A stretch of DNA of 64,000 nucleotides from Methanocella_A sp963792125 (GTDB taxonomy: Archaea; Halobacteriota; Methanocellia; Methanocellales; Methanocellaceae): the NCBI GenBank assembly GCA_963792125.1, contig CAWBVA010000013.1, forward strand, positions 372,001 through 436,000, written 5' to 3'. The number at the start of each line of letters is the position of its first letter. Position 1 is the first letter of the stretch. The translations under genes were made by a program, and so were the position numbers. Below, one piece after another: positions 19,461 through 28,026 of the stretch. A model generated the notes under the pieces. It did not search any database and was not told the origin of the DNA. It worked only from the letters and a program-made list of their open reading frames with translations.

Positions 19461-19470
19461 ATATATAAAT
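19461..19470 (+). promoter_or_regulatory. TATA box of aglB
   Basis: ATATATAAAT follows GGAAA, a good BRE/TATA pair. Transcription would begin near 19490, which favours the GTG at 19508 over the TTG at 19484 as translation start. Confidence 0.6.
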
Positions 19471-19507
19471 AGCCGGCCCTCAATTGAGCGTTGTACCGGG
19501 TGAACGT

Positions 19508-22333
19508 GTGGCGCGATCGGGCAGGAAGAGGAAACAATCGGCTGGCGCCGGGAAGGGGCCTGCCGGCAGACAGGCGGACGAGAAGGCTGCGCAGGCTAAT
19601 GAGAGACCTGTGAAGGCAACGTCGGACAGTGTCAGGACGGAGGAAAAGACTGAAAGAAAGTCTTTTGACCCGGGAGCCTGGCTCCGTTCCGGCATGTGGG
19701 TCTACCCTGTCGTCCTTCTTTTGTTAATGGCCCTGATGGCCTGGATACGCATCGTGCCAGCCTACGACTACGTATTCCCCTCGTGGGGCGGCGGCTACGT
19801 GAATGTAGCCCAGGACGACGCCGTGTACCAGATGCGCCTGGTGCACAACACACTCGCCCACTTCCCGACGCGTATCATGTTCGACCCGTTCACCCACTTC
19901 CCTTACGGTAGCGCAATACACTTCGGGCCGCTCTTCACCATCATCATAGCAGGGGCCGCACTGGTCGTCGGGCTCGGGAACCCCGCGCCGGCACTCGTCG
20001 ACGCGGTCGGGGCTTACATGCCCGTGCTGATGGGAGTGCTCTGCATCCTCCCGGTCTATTTCATCGGCAAGAAGCTGTTCGGCCGGAACGCAGGCATCAT
20101 AGCTGCCGCGACCCTGTCGCTGATCCCCGGGCAGTTTTTGGCCCGGTCTGTGATCGGCTTTACTGACCATCATATCGCTGAGGTGCTGTTCTCGGTCGCC
20201 ACGGTGGCGTTCCTCGTGTTCGCTCTGGAAGCGGCGAAGAAAGCCAGTCTCAGCCTTGAAAAGATCATGAGCAGGGATAGTGAGTCGTGGAAGGCCCTCG
20301 CGTACTCGGCACTGGCCGGCGTCGCCTTCGGCTGCTACATGCTCAACTGGCCCGGCGCGCTACTCCTCGGCTTCATGCTCTTCGTCTACTTCGCGGCACA
20401 GTCGGTCACCGATTATTTCCGGGGCCAGCCGCTCGACTACCTTGTCATCGTGGCGGCGATCATGTATCTGGTCCCGGCGGTCATGGTGCTGCCGTACTCG
20501 CTGCAGGACATGAGCCTCCAGCTCATGTTCTACTCCGTGACACAGCCGGTCTTCCTCTGCCTGGCGTTCGCAGGCATCGGGATCATCTATATAGTGTCCG
20601 TACTCCTCCGGCGGAACAAGATGGAAAGCTGGACGTTCCCGGTGGTGCTGGTATCTATCGCCGTTATTGGCCTGCTGGTATCCTACATAGTCATGCCGGA
20701 GCTGTTCGCGCTGACCATGGCGGGCTTTAAAGTATTTACGCCCGGCGGCGGCATGCTCACCGTCGCAGAGGCCAGATCTACGATCTTCAATACTGCAGGG
20801 GACTTCACGGTCAGCCTCCTGTGGGCCAGTTTCTTCTGGACCCTGCCCATATCGATCGCGGCCATCGTCATGCTCGCGTTCCGGGTGATGAAGGACAACA
20901 GACCGGCCGAGCTGTTATTCCTGGTCTGGAACCTGGTCATGTTCTGGGCCATGATCAGCCAGATCCGTTTCACCTACTACTTCGCGATAAACGCGGCGCT
21001 GCTGACCGGCTACTTCGCGGTCTCGATCTTCAGGGCGTTTGACTCGGACTCGTTCGCGGAGATGTTCAGGTCCGGGGTCAAAGGGATAAAAGACCTGGGG
21101 CCGTTCGTGTCGAAAAACACAGGCTATGCCATGCTGATGGCACTGATAAGCGTCATGTTCCTGCTGATCATCGTCTACCCGGCGACGTCGTTCTCGACGG
21201 GCGGAGGCAGCCTGTTTCCAGGGGGCTACACCATGGCCTTTGCCAGCGGCAACCAGGGCATGGACAGCGAGTGGTTCAACTCGCTGACATGGCTGCGCGA
21301 CCACACGCCCGACCCGCAGGGCAAGGTAGTGCAGCCCGGCTTTGACTATGCCAATGGCACGTATACTAAAACGCTCAACCCCGATGGCACTTACCAGTAT
21401 CAGGATGGCGCCTACGGCGTGATGAGCTGGTGGGACTACGGGCATGTTATCAACTACGTCGCCCACCGCATCCCCAATGCCAACCCGTTCCAGGCAGGCA
21501 TCCTTGAGAATAACGGGACGGAGGGCAGCGCGAGGTTCTTCCTGGCCACCAGCGAGAGCGACGGGTACCGGAACCTGCAGGACATGGGCAGCAGATACGT
21601 GATGATAGACAACTCCATGGCCACCGGCAAGTTCTACGCGATCACCGTATGGGCGAAGGATACGGACGGCTGGTACACGACGTTCCCCCTCCAGGTATCA
21701 CAGGGCGTCAACGTCAACATCGTGCGCGACAGCGACAAGTACAAGAGCTCCATGATGAGCCGCCTGTACTACGACGACTGCAACGGCATGAGCCACTTCC
21801 GGCTGATCTACGAGGGTACGGGAGGATACTATGTGTCCACGAAGGTAGGCGATCTCAACCAGTACCGGCAGGGCGACCCTTACGTGCCGTTCACGGACCA
21901 GACCTTAACGCCCTCGGACAACTACACAGAGATGTACAACCGGTATAAAGACAGCATCAAGCCGGTGCCGCTGAACCAGGACAACTCCCGGTTCTTACAC
22001 GACAGCCGGCCGCCAGTGAAGTTCGTGAAGACCTATGAGGTAGTGAAGGGCGCCACGATCAAAGGCAGCGCGCCGGCGGGCAGCAACGTCACCGCATCGG
22101 TAGACCTGGGCGTCGGCAACCATAACTTCACTTACACGCAGACTGCCGTGGCGGGTCCAGACGGCACTTACTCGATGATCGTGCCATACCCGACAGACGC
22201 CATGAAGGGCGACGGCTACTCCTATGATGTGACGCCGCTGTCGGAATACTCGATAAAGTACGGGGATACCACGAAGACCGTGGCCGTGCCGGAGCAGGCG
22301 GTCATGAACGGCGGATCAGTGGACGTCGTCTGA
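19508..22333 (+). CDS. aglB: Oligosaccharyltransferase AglB (STT3 family)
   Basis: AglB moves the lipid-linked glycan to Asn residues of exported proteins. The protein is about 941 residues. A basic, low-complexity N-terminus precedes about 13 membrane helices with the acidic catalytic motifs (AQDDAVYQMRL in the first loop and FTDHHIAE) and the TIxE-like region (EARSTIFNTAGD). The acceptor-sequon pocket motif WWDYG (21427-21441) begins the extracellular domain, and a C-terminal beta-sandwich carries KTYEVVKGATIKG. GGTGA stands four bases before the GTG start; a TTG 24 bases upstream is the alternative. The frame is intact. No other glycosylation genes adjoin. Confidence 0.95.
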   Translation: MARSGRKRKQSAGAGKGPAGRQADEKAAQANERPVKATSDSVRTEEKTERKSFDPGAWLRSGMWVYPVVLLLLMALMAWIRIVPAYDYVFPSWGGGYVNVAQDDAVYQMRLVHNTLAHFPTRIMFDPFTHFPYGSAIHFGPLFTIIIAGAALVVGLGNPAPALVDAVGAYMPVLMGVLCILPVYFIGKKLFGRNAGIIAAATLSLIPGQFLARSVIGFTDHHIAEVLFSVATVAFLVFALEAAKKASLSLEKIMSRDSESWKALAYSALAGVAFGCYMLNWPGALLLGFMLFVYFAAQSVTDYFRGQPLDYLVIVAAIMYLVPAVMVLPYSLQDMSLQLMFYSVTQPVFLCLAFAGIGIIYIVSVLLRRNKMESWTFPVVLVSIAVIGLLVSYIVMPELFALTMAGFKVFTPGGGMLTVAEARSTIFNTAGDFTVSLLWASFFWTLPISIAAIVMLAFRVMKDNRPAELLFLVWNLVMFWAMISQIRFTYYFAINAALLTGYFAVSIFRAFDSDSFAEMFRSGVKGIKDLGPFVSKNTGYAMLMALISVMFLLIIVYPATSFSTGGGSLFPGGYTMAFASGNQGMDSEWFNSLTWLRDHTPDPQGKVVQPGFDYANGTYTKTLNPDGTYQYQDGAYGVMSWWDYGHVINYVAHRIPNANPFQAGILENNGTEGSARFFLATSESDGYRNLQDMGSRYVMIDNSMATGKFYAITVWAKDTDGWYTTFPLQVSQGVNVNIVRDSDKYKSSMMSRLYYDDCNGMSHFRLIYEGTGGYYVSTKVGDLNQYRQGDPYVPFTDQTLTPSDNYTEMYNRYKDSIKPVPLNQDNSRFLHDSRPPVKFVKTYEVVKGATIKGSAPAGSNVTASVDLGVGNHNFTYTQTAVAGPDGTYSMIVPYPTDAMKGDGYSYDVTPLSEYSIKYGDTTKTVAVPEQAVMNGGSVDVV

Positions 22334-22350
22334 TAAAATACCGGAGCCCC

Positions 22351-22370
22351 GTGCCGCTCGCGCGTGCGAC
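22351..22370. repeat. CGCGCGCG-like intergenic motif
   Basis: GTGCCGCTCGCGCGTGCGAC follows the aglB stop; it shares GCCGCTCGCGCG with the copy at 61240-61257. Confidence 0.45.
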
Positions 22371-22503
22371 CCACCGCCCGGCCCACAGGTGATCATGACT
22401 ACCATTTTTTCCAGTATTTTTTAGCCCTGCCCCGAGCTATTATTATCGCTTAGGGTATAAAATTAATGAATATTATCATATTTGGTAACACGAATGTAAA
22501 ATT

Positions 22504-22512
22504 TTTTATACT
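22504..22512 (+). promoter_or_regulatory. Candidate TATA box of the F430 operon
   Basis: TTTTTATAC lies about 70 bases before the cfbA start, giving a predicted leader of about 45 bases. Confidence 0.45.
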
Positions 22513-22578
22513 TTCAAGAGAAGTTACTATTCATGAGTCCGGCTTGCTAATGCTTGCCGGCACATGGGAGTAATGAGT

Positions 22579-22980
22579 ATGGAGTCTGAACAATTCGGCC
22601 TTCTGGTCGTAGGGCACGGCAGCTCGATGCCGTACAACAAGCAGCTAATCGAGGAGATCGCAGCCAAGATCGGCAGGAAAATGCCTAATGCCGTGACCAG
22701 GACCGGCTTCATGAACATCAACCGCCCGACGATCAAGGACGGCATCGACAGCTTCAAGGGCACGGGCGTCAGGAAGATCGTCGTTTTCCCGCTGTTCCTG
22801 GCGCGAGGGGTGCACACCACCGAAGACGTCCCTCGTCTCATCGGGCTCAAGGACGGCCAGAAGAGGATCAGCTACGACGGGTACGACATCATATACGCCG
22901 ACCCGCTGGGGTCTGACGACATGATCGCTGAGATTTCCTGCCGGCGCATCGAGCAGGCGTTCAAAGCCCACGACAACTAA
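22579..22980 (+). CDS. cfbA: Sirohydrochlorin nickelochelatase CfbA
   Basis: CfbA inserts nickel into sirohydrochlorin, the first committed step of coenzyme F430 synthesis. The 133-residue protein is the short archaeal CbiX type: LLVVGHGSSMPYNKQ near the start with the metal-binding His, and VVFPLFLARGVHTTEDVPRLI with the second His. The ATG at 22579 is chosen because GGGAG lies eight bases before it; ATG codons at 22564 and 22573 are alternatives. It heads a tight cluster with the other four cfb genes, which makes a nickel role much more likely than a cobalt role. Confidence 0.92.
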   Translation: MESEQFGLLVVGHGSSMPYNKQLIEEIAAKIGRKMPNAVTRTGFMNINRPTIKDGIDSFKGTGVRKIVVFPLFLARGVHTTEDVPRLIGLKDGQKRISYDGYDIIYADPLGSDDMIAEISCRRIEQAFKAHDN

Positions 22981-22989
22981 GGTCGTGCC

Positions 22990-24279
22990 ATGGACCTGCA
23001 GGCGTCCCGGGTGGCCGTCGCCGACGTGAACCACGGCGGGCTGGCCCTTGCGAAAGAGCTGCTAGCGCTGGGATACGATGCCTTCGCCGTGGACGTTTAC
23101 GGCACGCGAAAGCTGCACGACGAAGCTGTGGAGATCGTCATGCCCGGGGATGCCGGACATTTTGACGCGCTGGTCGCGCCGGTGCACCTGCCCCCATGCC
23201 CGCTCATGAGCCATGCGCAGCAGAACGGCATACCAGTCTTCACCCACCACCGCATGACCGGGATGATCGCCGGAGAGACGATGCGACTGCGCGGCATACG
23301 ATCGGTGGAGATCACCGGCACCTACGGGAAGACCACCACGGCGTTCGTCCTCTCCGGCCTGCTGGCGGCCGCAGGCGAACGCGTCCTGCTGCACACCAGC
23401 CATGGCCTGTACTTCGACGGGGCCTCGCTGGGAAAAAGGCTTAGCGTCACTCCGGCGAGCCTCATCATGGCGCTGGACGAGGCACGGGACGCAGGGTTAC
23501 AGCCCACGGTATTTATTGCCGAAGTCTCGCTGGGCGGGTGCGGCACTGCCGACGTAGGCGTGATCACCACGCTGAAGAACGACTATCCGGTCGCCGGCGG
23601 TACCTCCCGGGCCTCGATCGCCAAGATGCAGATGATCGAGTATGCTCCGGCTGGCAGCACGATTGTGCACGACGCCTCATATACCGCAGTCGCAGCCCAG
23701 GAGCAGGTGTCGTTCGGCCCGGGTGGCGATGTACGCTATAATAATGATTCGATCGAGAGCCGCCTGTCCCCGGGCATGACGATCGATGCCCGGATGAAGG
23801 GAAGCCTTGACCGGGCATCCTACCGGGAACCGGTCCTCTGTGCGGTCGCGACTGCGATGGCGCTGGGAGTAAAGCCGGATGCGATCGGGCGGGGGCTGGA
23901 AGGGTTCGAAGGCGTCACGGGAAGGATGAAGTACGGGACGCTGGAAGGGCGGGTGCTGCTGGACAATTCCAGCTCGGGCCTGACCGCCGCCCGGGTTCTG
24001 CGTGCACTGGCCGCCAGCAATCGGCATGCCGGCAGACGTGTGCTCGTGCTCGGGGAAGAGAAATACAATGTCTGCGAAGGGCTGGACCCGGAACAGGCAC
24101 TTAAGATCGCCGCAGAAGCCTGCGTGGACGGCATCATCGTCGTCGGGGAACGGCTGCGTGCCGCCGGGACTGGCAGGGGATATGCCTGCGCATCTGATCT
24201 CGACGGAGGGCTTGCGGCCGCACTTTCTAAGACTGCGCCCGGTGACATGATCATATCGTGCGTAAAGACCTGGAGGTAG
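22990..24279 (+). CDS. cfbE: Coenzyme F430 synthetase CfbE (MurF-like ligase)
   Basis: CfbE closes the final six-membered carbocyclic ring of F430 from 15,17(3)-seco-F430-17(3)-acid using ATP. The 429-residue protein has a Mur-ligase core: ITGTYGKTTTAFVLSGLL (P-loop), LKNDYPVAGG, and a C-terminal domain with LLDNSSSGLTAARV. An N-terminal domain unlike that of typical Mur ligases precedes the P-loop. It starts 9 bases after cfbA stops and ends 5 bases before cfbD. Confidence 0.93.
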   Translation: MDLQASRVAVADVNHGGLALAKELLALGYDAFAVDVYGTRKLHDEAVEIVMPGDAGHFDALVAPVHLPPCPLMSHAQQNGIPVFTHHRMTGMIAGETMRLRGIRSVEITGTYGKTTTAFVLSGLLAAAGERVLLHTSHGLYFDGASLGKRLSVTPASLIMALDEARDAGLQPTVFIAEVSLGGCGTADVGVITTLKNDYPVAGGTSRASIAKMQMIEYAPAGSTIVHDASYTAVAAQEQVSFGPGGDVRYNNDSIESRLSPGMTIDARMKGSLDRASYREPVLCAVATAMALGVKPDAIGRGLEGFEGVTGRMKYGTLEGRVLLDNSSSGLTAARVLRALAASNRHAGRRVLVLGEEKYNVCEGLDPEQALKIAAEACVDGIIVVGERLRAAGTGRGYACASDLDGGLAAALSKTAPGDMIISCVKTWR

Positions 24280-24284
24280 AGAAG

Positions 24285-25399
24285 ATGGGAGAATCCGACC
24301 GCATCGCCCAACCGATGCGCATCATCCAGCCGAGGCCGAGCGCCATCGTGGCGGCGCTCTATACGCTAGGGACCTGGACATCGACGTGGCCATACTGCAC
24401 GGACCGCCGGGGTGCTGCTTCAAGCACTCGCGGCTGCTTGAAGAGGACGGGATCAGGGTGATCACCACCGCCATGTGTGACTCTGACTATGTGTTCGGAG
24501 GGCACGCGCTGCTCGTGTCGGTGCTGAAGAAGGCAGTGGACATGTTCCAGCCTGAAAGCATAGCTATCGTCGGAACTTGCGCAAGCATGATCATCGGCGA
24601 GAACTTCCATCGCGCCGTAGAGGAGGCACAGCCAGGCGTGCCGGTGGTCGAGGTGGAAATCCACGCGGGGTTCGGCGACAACACGCACGGCGCTATTGTC
24701 ACGCTGGAAGCCGCCTGTTCCGCCGGGCTGCTGGATGCCACGGAAGTAGAGCGGCAGAAGAAGATGCTGCTGATGGCCACGGAACTCGAAAAACGCGCGG
24801 GCGCGGCCAGCGCAGGCTACATCGAGCCTTCGCGCGGCGACCTGAAGTACAAAGCGGCAGAACGACTCGCCGGGCTCATGAGGCAGGGCAAAAAGGGCGT
24901 CTCGATACTCAATGCCAAGAAAGAGACCGCCTACATGTTCGCCGACGACAACCTCGCGGTCAGCGAGGCGGCGAAGGCGCTGGGCGCACCGCTGCCCGTT
25001 ACCATCGCCAACCTCGACACAGGCGTAGGCCTGCCGAGAATACGGAAGTATGCCCGGACGATCACGGAAGCGTTCGACGGCAAAGGCTTTGCCATCGACC
25101 ACATCACCGGCGGCCTGGACGAGTACCCGGCGGCTGGAGAGGCCGCGGCAGAGATAATAAAGGAACATTATGCAGACTACGATTATGCGGTGATCTCGGG
25201 AGTGCCGCACGGCGTGCCTGCGGAAGCGCTGAAAGGCATGGAGATATTCTCGATCACCAACGGGCCCCGGACTGTGGCGCCGCTGAAGAAGGCCGGACAC
25301 CATCACGTCATGGTGGAGGTCGACCTGCACCCGAAGACGCTGGGCGTGAAAGGCATCGTGGAGTCGGAGTTCGGCGAGACGCTGAGGAGCATGTTATGA
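24285..25399 (+). CDS. cfbD: Ni-sirohydrochlorin a,c-diamide reductive cyclase subunit CfbD, one base missing
   Basis: CfbD is the NifD-like catalytic partner of CfbC that performs the six-electron reduction and cyclisation in F430 synthesis. The N-terminus (MRIIQPRPSAIVAALYTL) and the rest (DLDIDVAILHGPPGCCFKHSRLLEEDGIRV, read in parts) lie in different frames. Adding one base at 24366-24370 (CTAGGGAC) joins them and gives 371 residues. Cysteines suited to the 4Fe-4S cluster are in GPPGCCFKHS and in ATCA-like IVGTCASMI. The gene ends in LRSML and overlaps a small duplicated stretch before cfbC. Confidence 0.92.
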
Positions 25400-25422
25400 A
25401 CATGCTGCGGAGCATGCTATGA
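25382..25422 (+). repeat. Tandem duplication at the cfbD-cfbC junction
   Basis: CTGAGGAGCATGTTATGA (25382-25399, end of cfbD with its stop) is repeated as CTGCGGAGCATGCTATGA (25405-25422), 16 of 18 bases alike, with a 23-base period. The second copy carries the cfbC start codon (ATGA at 25419), so an ancestral ATGA overlap seems to have been duplicated. Confidence 0.7.
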
Positions 25423-26222
25423 CACAGAAACAGATCGCCATCTACGGCAAGGGAGGCATCGGCAAGTCGTCCACTGCATCGAACGTCGCTGCCGCACTGG
25501 GCGAGATGGGCAGGAAGGTCATGCTCATCGGCTGCGACCCGAAGAGCGACTCGTCGATCACGCTGCTGGGCGGCCGGCGGATACCCACGATCATGGACAT
25601 CGTGCGAAAGCTGGGCAACCCTGACAGTGTCAAAGAAGACGAAATCGTCTTCGAGGGCTTTAACGGCGTGAAATGCGCCGAGGTCGGCGGCCCGGAGCCT
25701 GGCGTAGGCTGCGCCGGGAGAGGCATCATCATAGCCATACAGTTGCTGCAGAAGATTTCGCCGTCCATCAAAGAGGCGGACGTGCTCATGTTCGACGTCC
25801 CCGGAGACATCGTCTGCGGCGGCTTCGCGGTGCCGATCACGAAGAAGATGGTCAGGGAGACGTATATTATTACGTCCGGCGAGTACATGCCAGTCTATGC
25901 GGCCAACAACATATGCCGGGGCCTGAACACGCTGAAGACGCCGCTGGGCGGCATCATCTGCAACGAGCGCGAGGCCGCCAACGAGCGGGAGATCGTGGGC
26001 CGCTTCGCCGATGCCCTGGGCGTGCCGCTGCTCGCATGCATACCCCGCAGCAGGATCGTACAGCAGTGCGAGCGTGATGGTAAAAGCGTACTGGAAGGCG
26101 CCGCTTCCTCAGACATAGCTGATATCTATCGGCAACTGGCAGCGAAAGTTTTAACTGAAAAGGACAATAAGGTTCCAGAAGCGTTAGACGACGGATACCT
26201 GAGGGATCTTACACGCCTATGA
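25419..26222 (+). CDS. cfbC: Ni-sirohydrochlorin a,c-diamide reductive cyclase ATPase CfbC (NifH-like)
   Basis: CfbC is the nitrogenase-iron-protein homologue that delivers electrons to CfbD with ATP hydrolysis. The 267-residue protein has YGKGGIGKSSTASN (P-loop), GCDPKSDSS, the cluster cysteines in EPGVGCAGRG and VPGDIVCGGFAVP, and switch II FDVPGD. These match NifH landmarks, while the cluster context (cfbA, E, D, B) shows it serves F430 rather than nitrogen fixation. It overlaps the cfbB start (ATGA). Confidence 0.95.
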   Translation: MTQKQIAIYGKGGIGKSSTASNVAAALGEMGRKVMLIGCDPKSDSSITLLGGRRIPTIMDIVRKLGNPDSVKEDEIVFEGFNGVKCAEVGGPEPGVGCAGRGIIIAIQLLQKISPSIKEADVLMFDVPGDIVCGGFAVPITKKMVRETYIITSGEYMPVYAANNICRGLNTLKTPLGGIICNEREAANEREIVGRFADALGVPLLACIPRSRIVQQCERDGKSVLEGAASSDIADIYRQLAAKVLTEKDNKVPEALDDGYLRDLTRL

Positions 26223-27616
26223 TAAAAATACCGAGGATCATCCTGGCCGGCGATCGCAGCTCGGCGGGCAAGACGACCATATCGGTCGGCATCATGGCGC
26301 TCCTGCGGGAGAAGGGCAGGAACGTGCAGCCGTACAAGGTGGGCCTCGACTACATCGACCCGAGCTACCACTCCATGATCACCGGCAAGCAGGGCGAGAA
26401 CCTCGACGGGTTCCTGATGTCTGACAAAGCGGTCACGGAAGCGTTCGTGCACTCGGCCCAGGGGGCAGACATCGCCGTCATCGAGGGCGTGCGCGGGCTC
26501 TACGAGGGGCTGGAGAGCCTGTCGGACGTGGGCTCCACGGCACAGATCGCCAAAATTCTCAAGTCGCCTGTCATCCTGATCGTCGACGCGCAGAGCATCA
26601 CCCGGAGTGCGGCGGCCATCGTCAAAGGCTACAAGGAGTTCGACCGGAGCGTCAACATCCGGGGCGTCATCCTCAACAAGATCGGGAGCGAGCGACATGC
26701 CGAGAAGGCGCGCATGGCCATCGAGAAGTACACGGGCATCGAGGTGCTGGGCGCCATTCCCCGGACGAACGCGATGAAGCTGACCATGCGGCACCTGGGG
26801 CTCATCCCGGCCCGGGAGGGCGCGTCGCGGGTGGACGGCTTCGAGGCGAAGCTGGAAAAGATCGAGGAGACGATCAGCGAGAACCTGAACATCGACCGCA
26901 TAGCAGCCATAGCGGCCGAAGCCCCGCCGATCAAGACGACCAGGCCGGGCATCTTTATCAAGGGCAATGACGCCGGGGTAAAGATCGGCGTCGCCATGGA
27001 CGAGTCCTTCAACTTTTACTACAAAGACAACCTGGACCTGCTGGAGCTGAAAGGAGCAGAGCTCGTCTATTTCAGCCCCGTGCACGACCGCAAGCTTCCC
27101 GAAGTCGACGGTCTGGTCATCGGCGGGGGATACCCGGAAATATTCGCCGCCGAGCTGGCAGCGAACGAAGGCATGAGGACATCGATCCGCGAAGCGTCGG
27201 CGCAGGGCATGCCCATTTACGCCGAGTGCGGCGGCCTCATGTACCTGATGAAGCAGCTCGAGACCGAGGACGGACGGCGCCACGACATGGCAGGCGTCTT
27301 CGAAGGCGTCGCGGCCATGAAGCACGTGCGTACGATAGGCTACATCGCCGGCCGGTTTGCCATGGACACGCCCATCGGCCAGGAGGACGGGATGTTCAAA
27401 GGCCATGAGTTCCACCACTCGCTGATCACGGACGTCCCGTACAACGCCCGGTTCGCCTACAGGCTGGACCGGGGCACCGGCATCAGCAACGGGCTGGACG
27501 GGATGATCAAGGACAACACCCTCGGGTCCTACACCCACCTGCACGCAGCCTCATATGTGCCCTTCGCGGCGAAGCTCGTGGAGTCCTGCGCCGTTTTCAA
27601 AGAGAAAGGCCTCTGA
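26219..27616 (+). CDS. cfbB: Ni-sirohydrochlorin a,c-diamide synthase CfbB
   Basis: CfbB amidates the a and c acetate side chains of Ni-sirohydrochlorin with glutamine and ATP. The 465-residue protein is CbiA-like: IILAGDRSSAGKTTISVGIM (P-loop-like start), a dethiobiotin-synthetase-type domain, then a class I glutamine amidotransferase domain with GGGYPEIF and the nucleophile Cys in YAECGGLMYL, ending with the His-bearing EFHHS. The final residues EKGL and stop are encoded by sequence shared with the gene at 63520-63837, at the edge of a palindromic repeat. Confidence 0.95.
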   Translation: MIKIPRIILAGDRSSAGKTTISVGIMALLREKGRNVQPYKVGLDYIDPSYHSMITGKQGENLDGFLMSDKAVTEAFVHSAQGADIAVIEGVRGLYEGLESLSDVGSTAQIAKILKSPVILIVDAQSITRSAAAIVKGYKEFDRSVNIRGVILNKIGSERHAEKARMAIEKYTGIEVLGAIPRTNAMKLTMRHLGLIPAREGASRVDGFEAKLEKIEETISENLNIDRIAAIAAEAPPIKTTRPGIFIKGNDAGVKIGVAMDESFNFYYKDNLDLLELKGAELVYFSPVHDRKLPEVDGLVIGGGYPEIFAAELAANEGMRTSIREASAQGMPIYAECGGLMYLMKQLETEDGRRHDMAGVFEGVAAMKHVRTIGYIAGRFAMDTPIGQEDGMFKGHEFHHSLITDVPYNARFAYRLDRGTGISNGLDGMIKDNTLGSYTHLHAASYVPFAAKLVESCAVFKEKGL

Positions 27617-27801
27617 GGTTTCGGGAGGGCACGGAGTCTCTCACCACAGAGGGCACAGAGGACCACAGAGGTTTGCACAGAGGACTTTTTAACAATAAGG
27701 CTCCTCACATCAGCCTTTTTCTATAAAGTCCTCTGTGTCATCCTCTGTGTCCCCTGTGCCCTCTGTGGTGAGAGACTCCGTGCCCTCTATCAGCCTCCGT
27801 G
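27604..27801. repeat. Long palindromic element, copy 1 (CACAGAGG type)
   Basis: Arms 27625-27658 and 27754-27787 are perfect inverted repeats of 34 bases (starting GAGGGCACGGAGTCTCTCAC). Inside them are further paired CACAGAGGAC / GTCCTCTGTG words and a loop containing CTCACATCAGCCTTTTTC. The element begins at the cfbB stop codon, and its right end (CCTCCGTGGCCTCA) is the reverse complement of the left end of copy 2. As RNA it would fold into a very long hairpin at the 3' end of the cfb message. Confidence 0.85.
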
Positions 27802-27810
27802 GCCTCAAAC

Positions 27811-28026
27811 AGAAGAAATTTTTTATCGTACAGACCCCTGCTTTCGAAAAGATATTTATTTCCTTATAACCGAAAATTAACCAGTAAAAGACACAAAAAA
27901 TTATTAATGATCACCACCAAGTAGAGCGAAAGCAGAGTTGCTGTTCAAAGAACAAAGTATATATCGATGGATTTTTGAATATAATCGATATCTTATATAG
28001 CGAAAAAATAAAGGTTGGGATTTTGA
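27811..28026. promoter_or_regulatory. AT-rich promoter region of the giant coiled-coil gene
   Basis: No gene is visible. TCTTATATAG at 27991-28000 is a good TATA box about 31 bases before the ATG at 28027, so the transcript would have a leader of only a few bases. Several T- and A-runs upstream may include the terminator of the cfb operon. Confidence 0.5.

Noticed and set aside
26126..27544. A 472-codon minus-strand frame opposite cfbB
   Set aside because: CfbB is well supported; the antisense translation has no recognisable domain and is Arg/Asp/His-rich in the way of shadow frames.
22990..27616. Nitrogen fixation genes
   Set aside because: The NifH-like and NifD-like genes sit with CfbA, CfbE and CfbB, which identifies them as F430 biosynthesis genes; no nifK or nifE/N is present.
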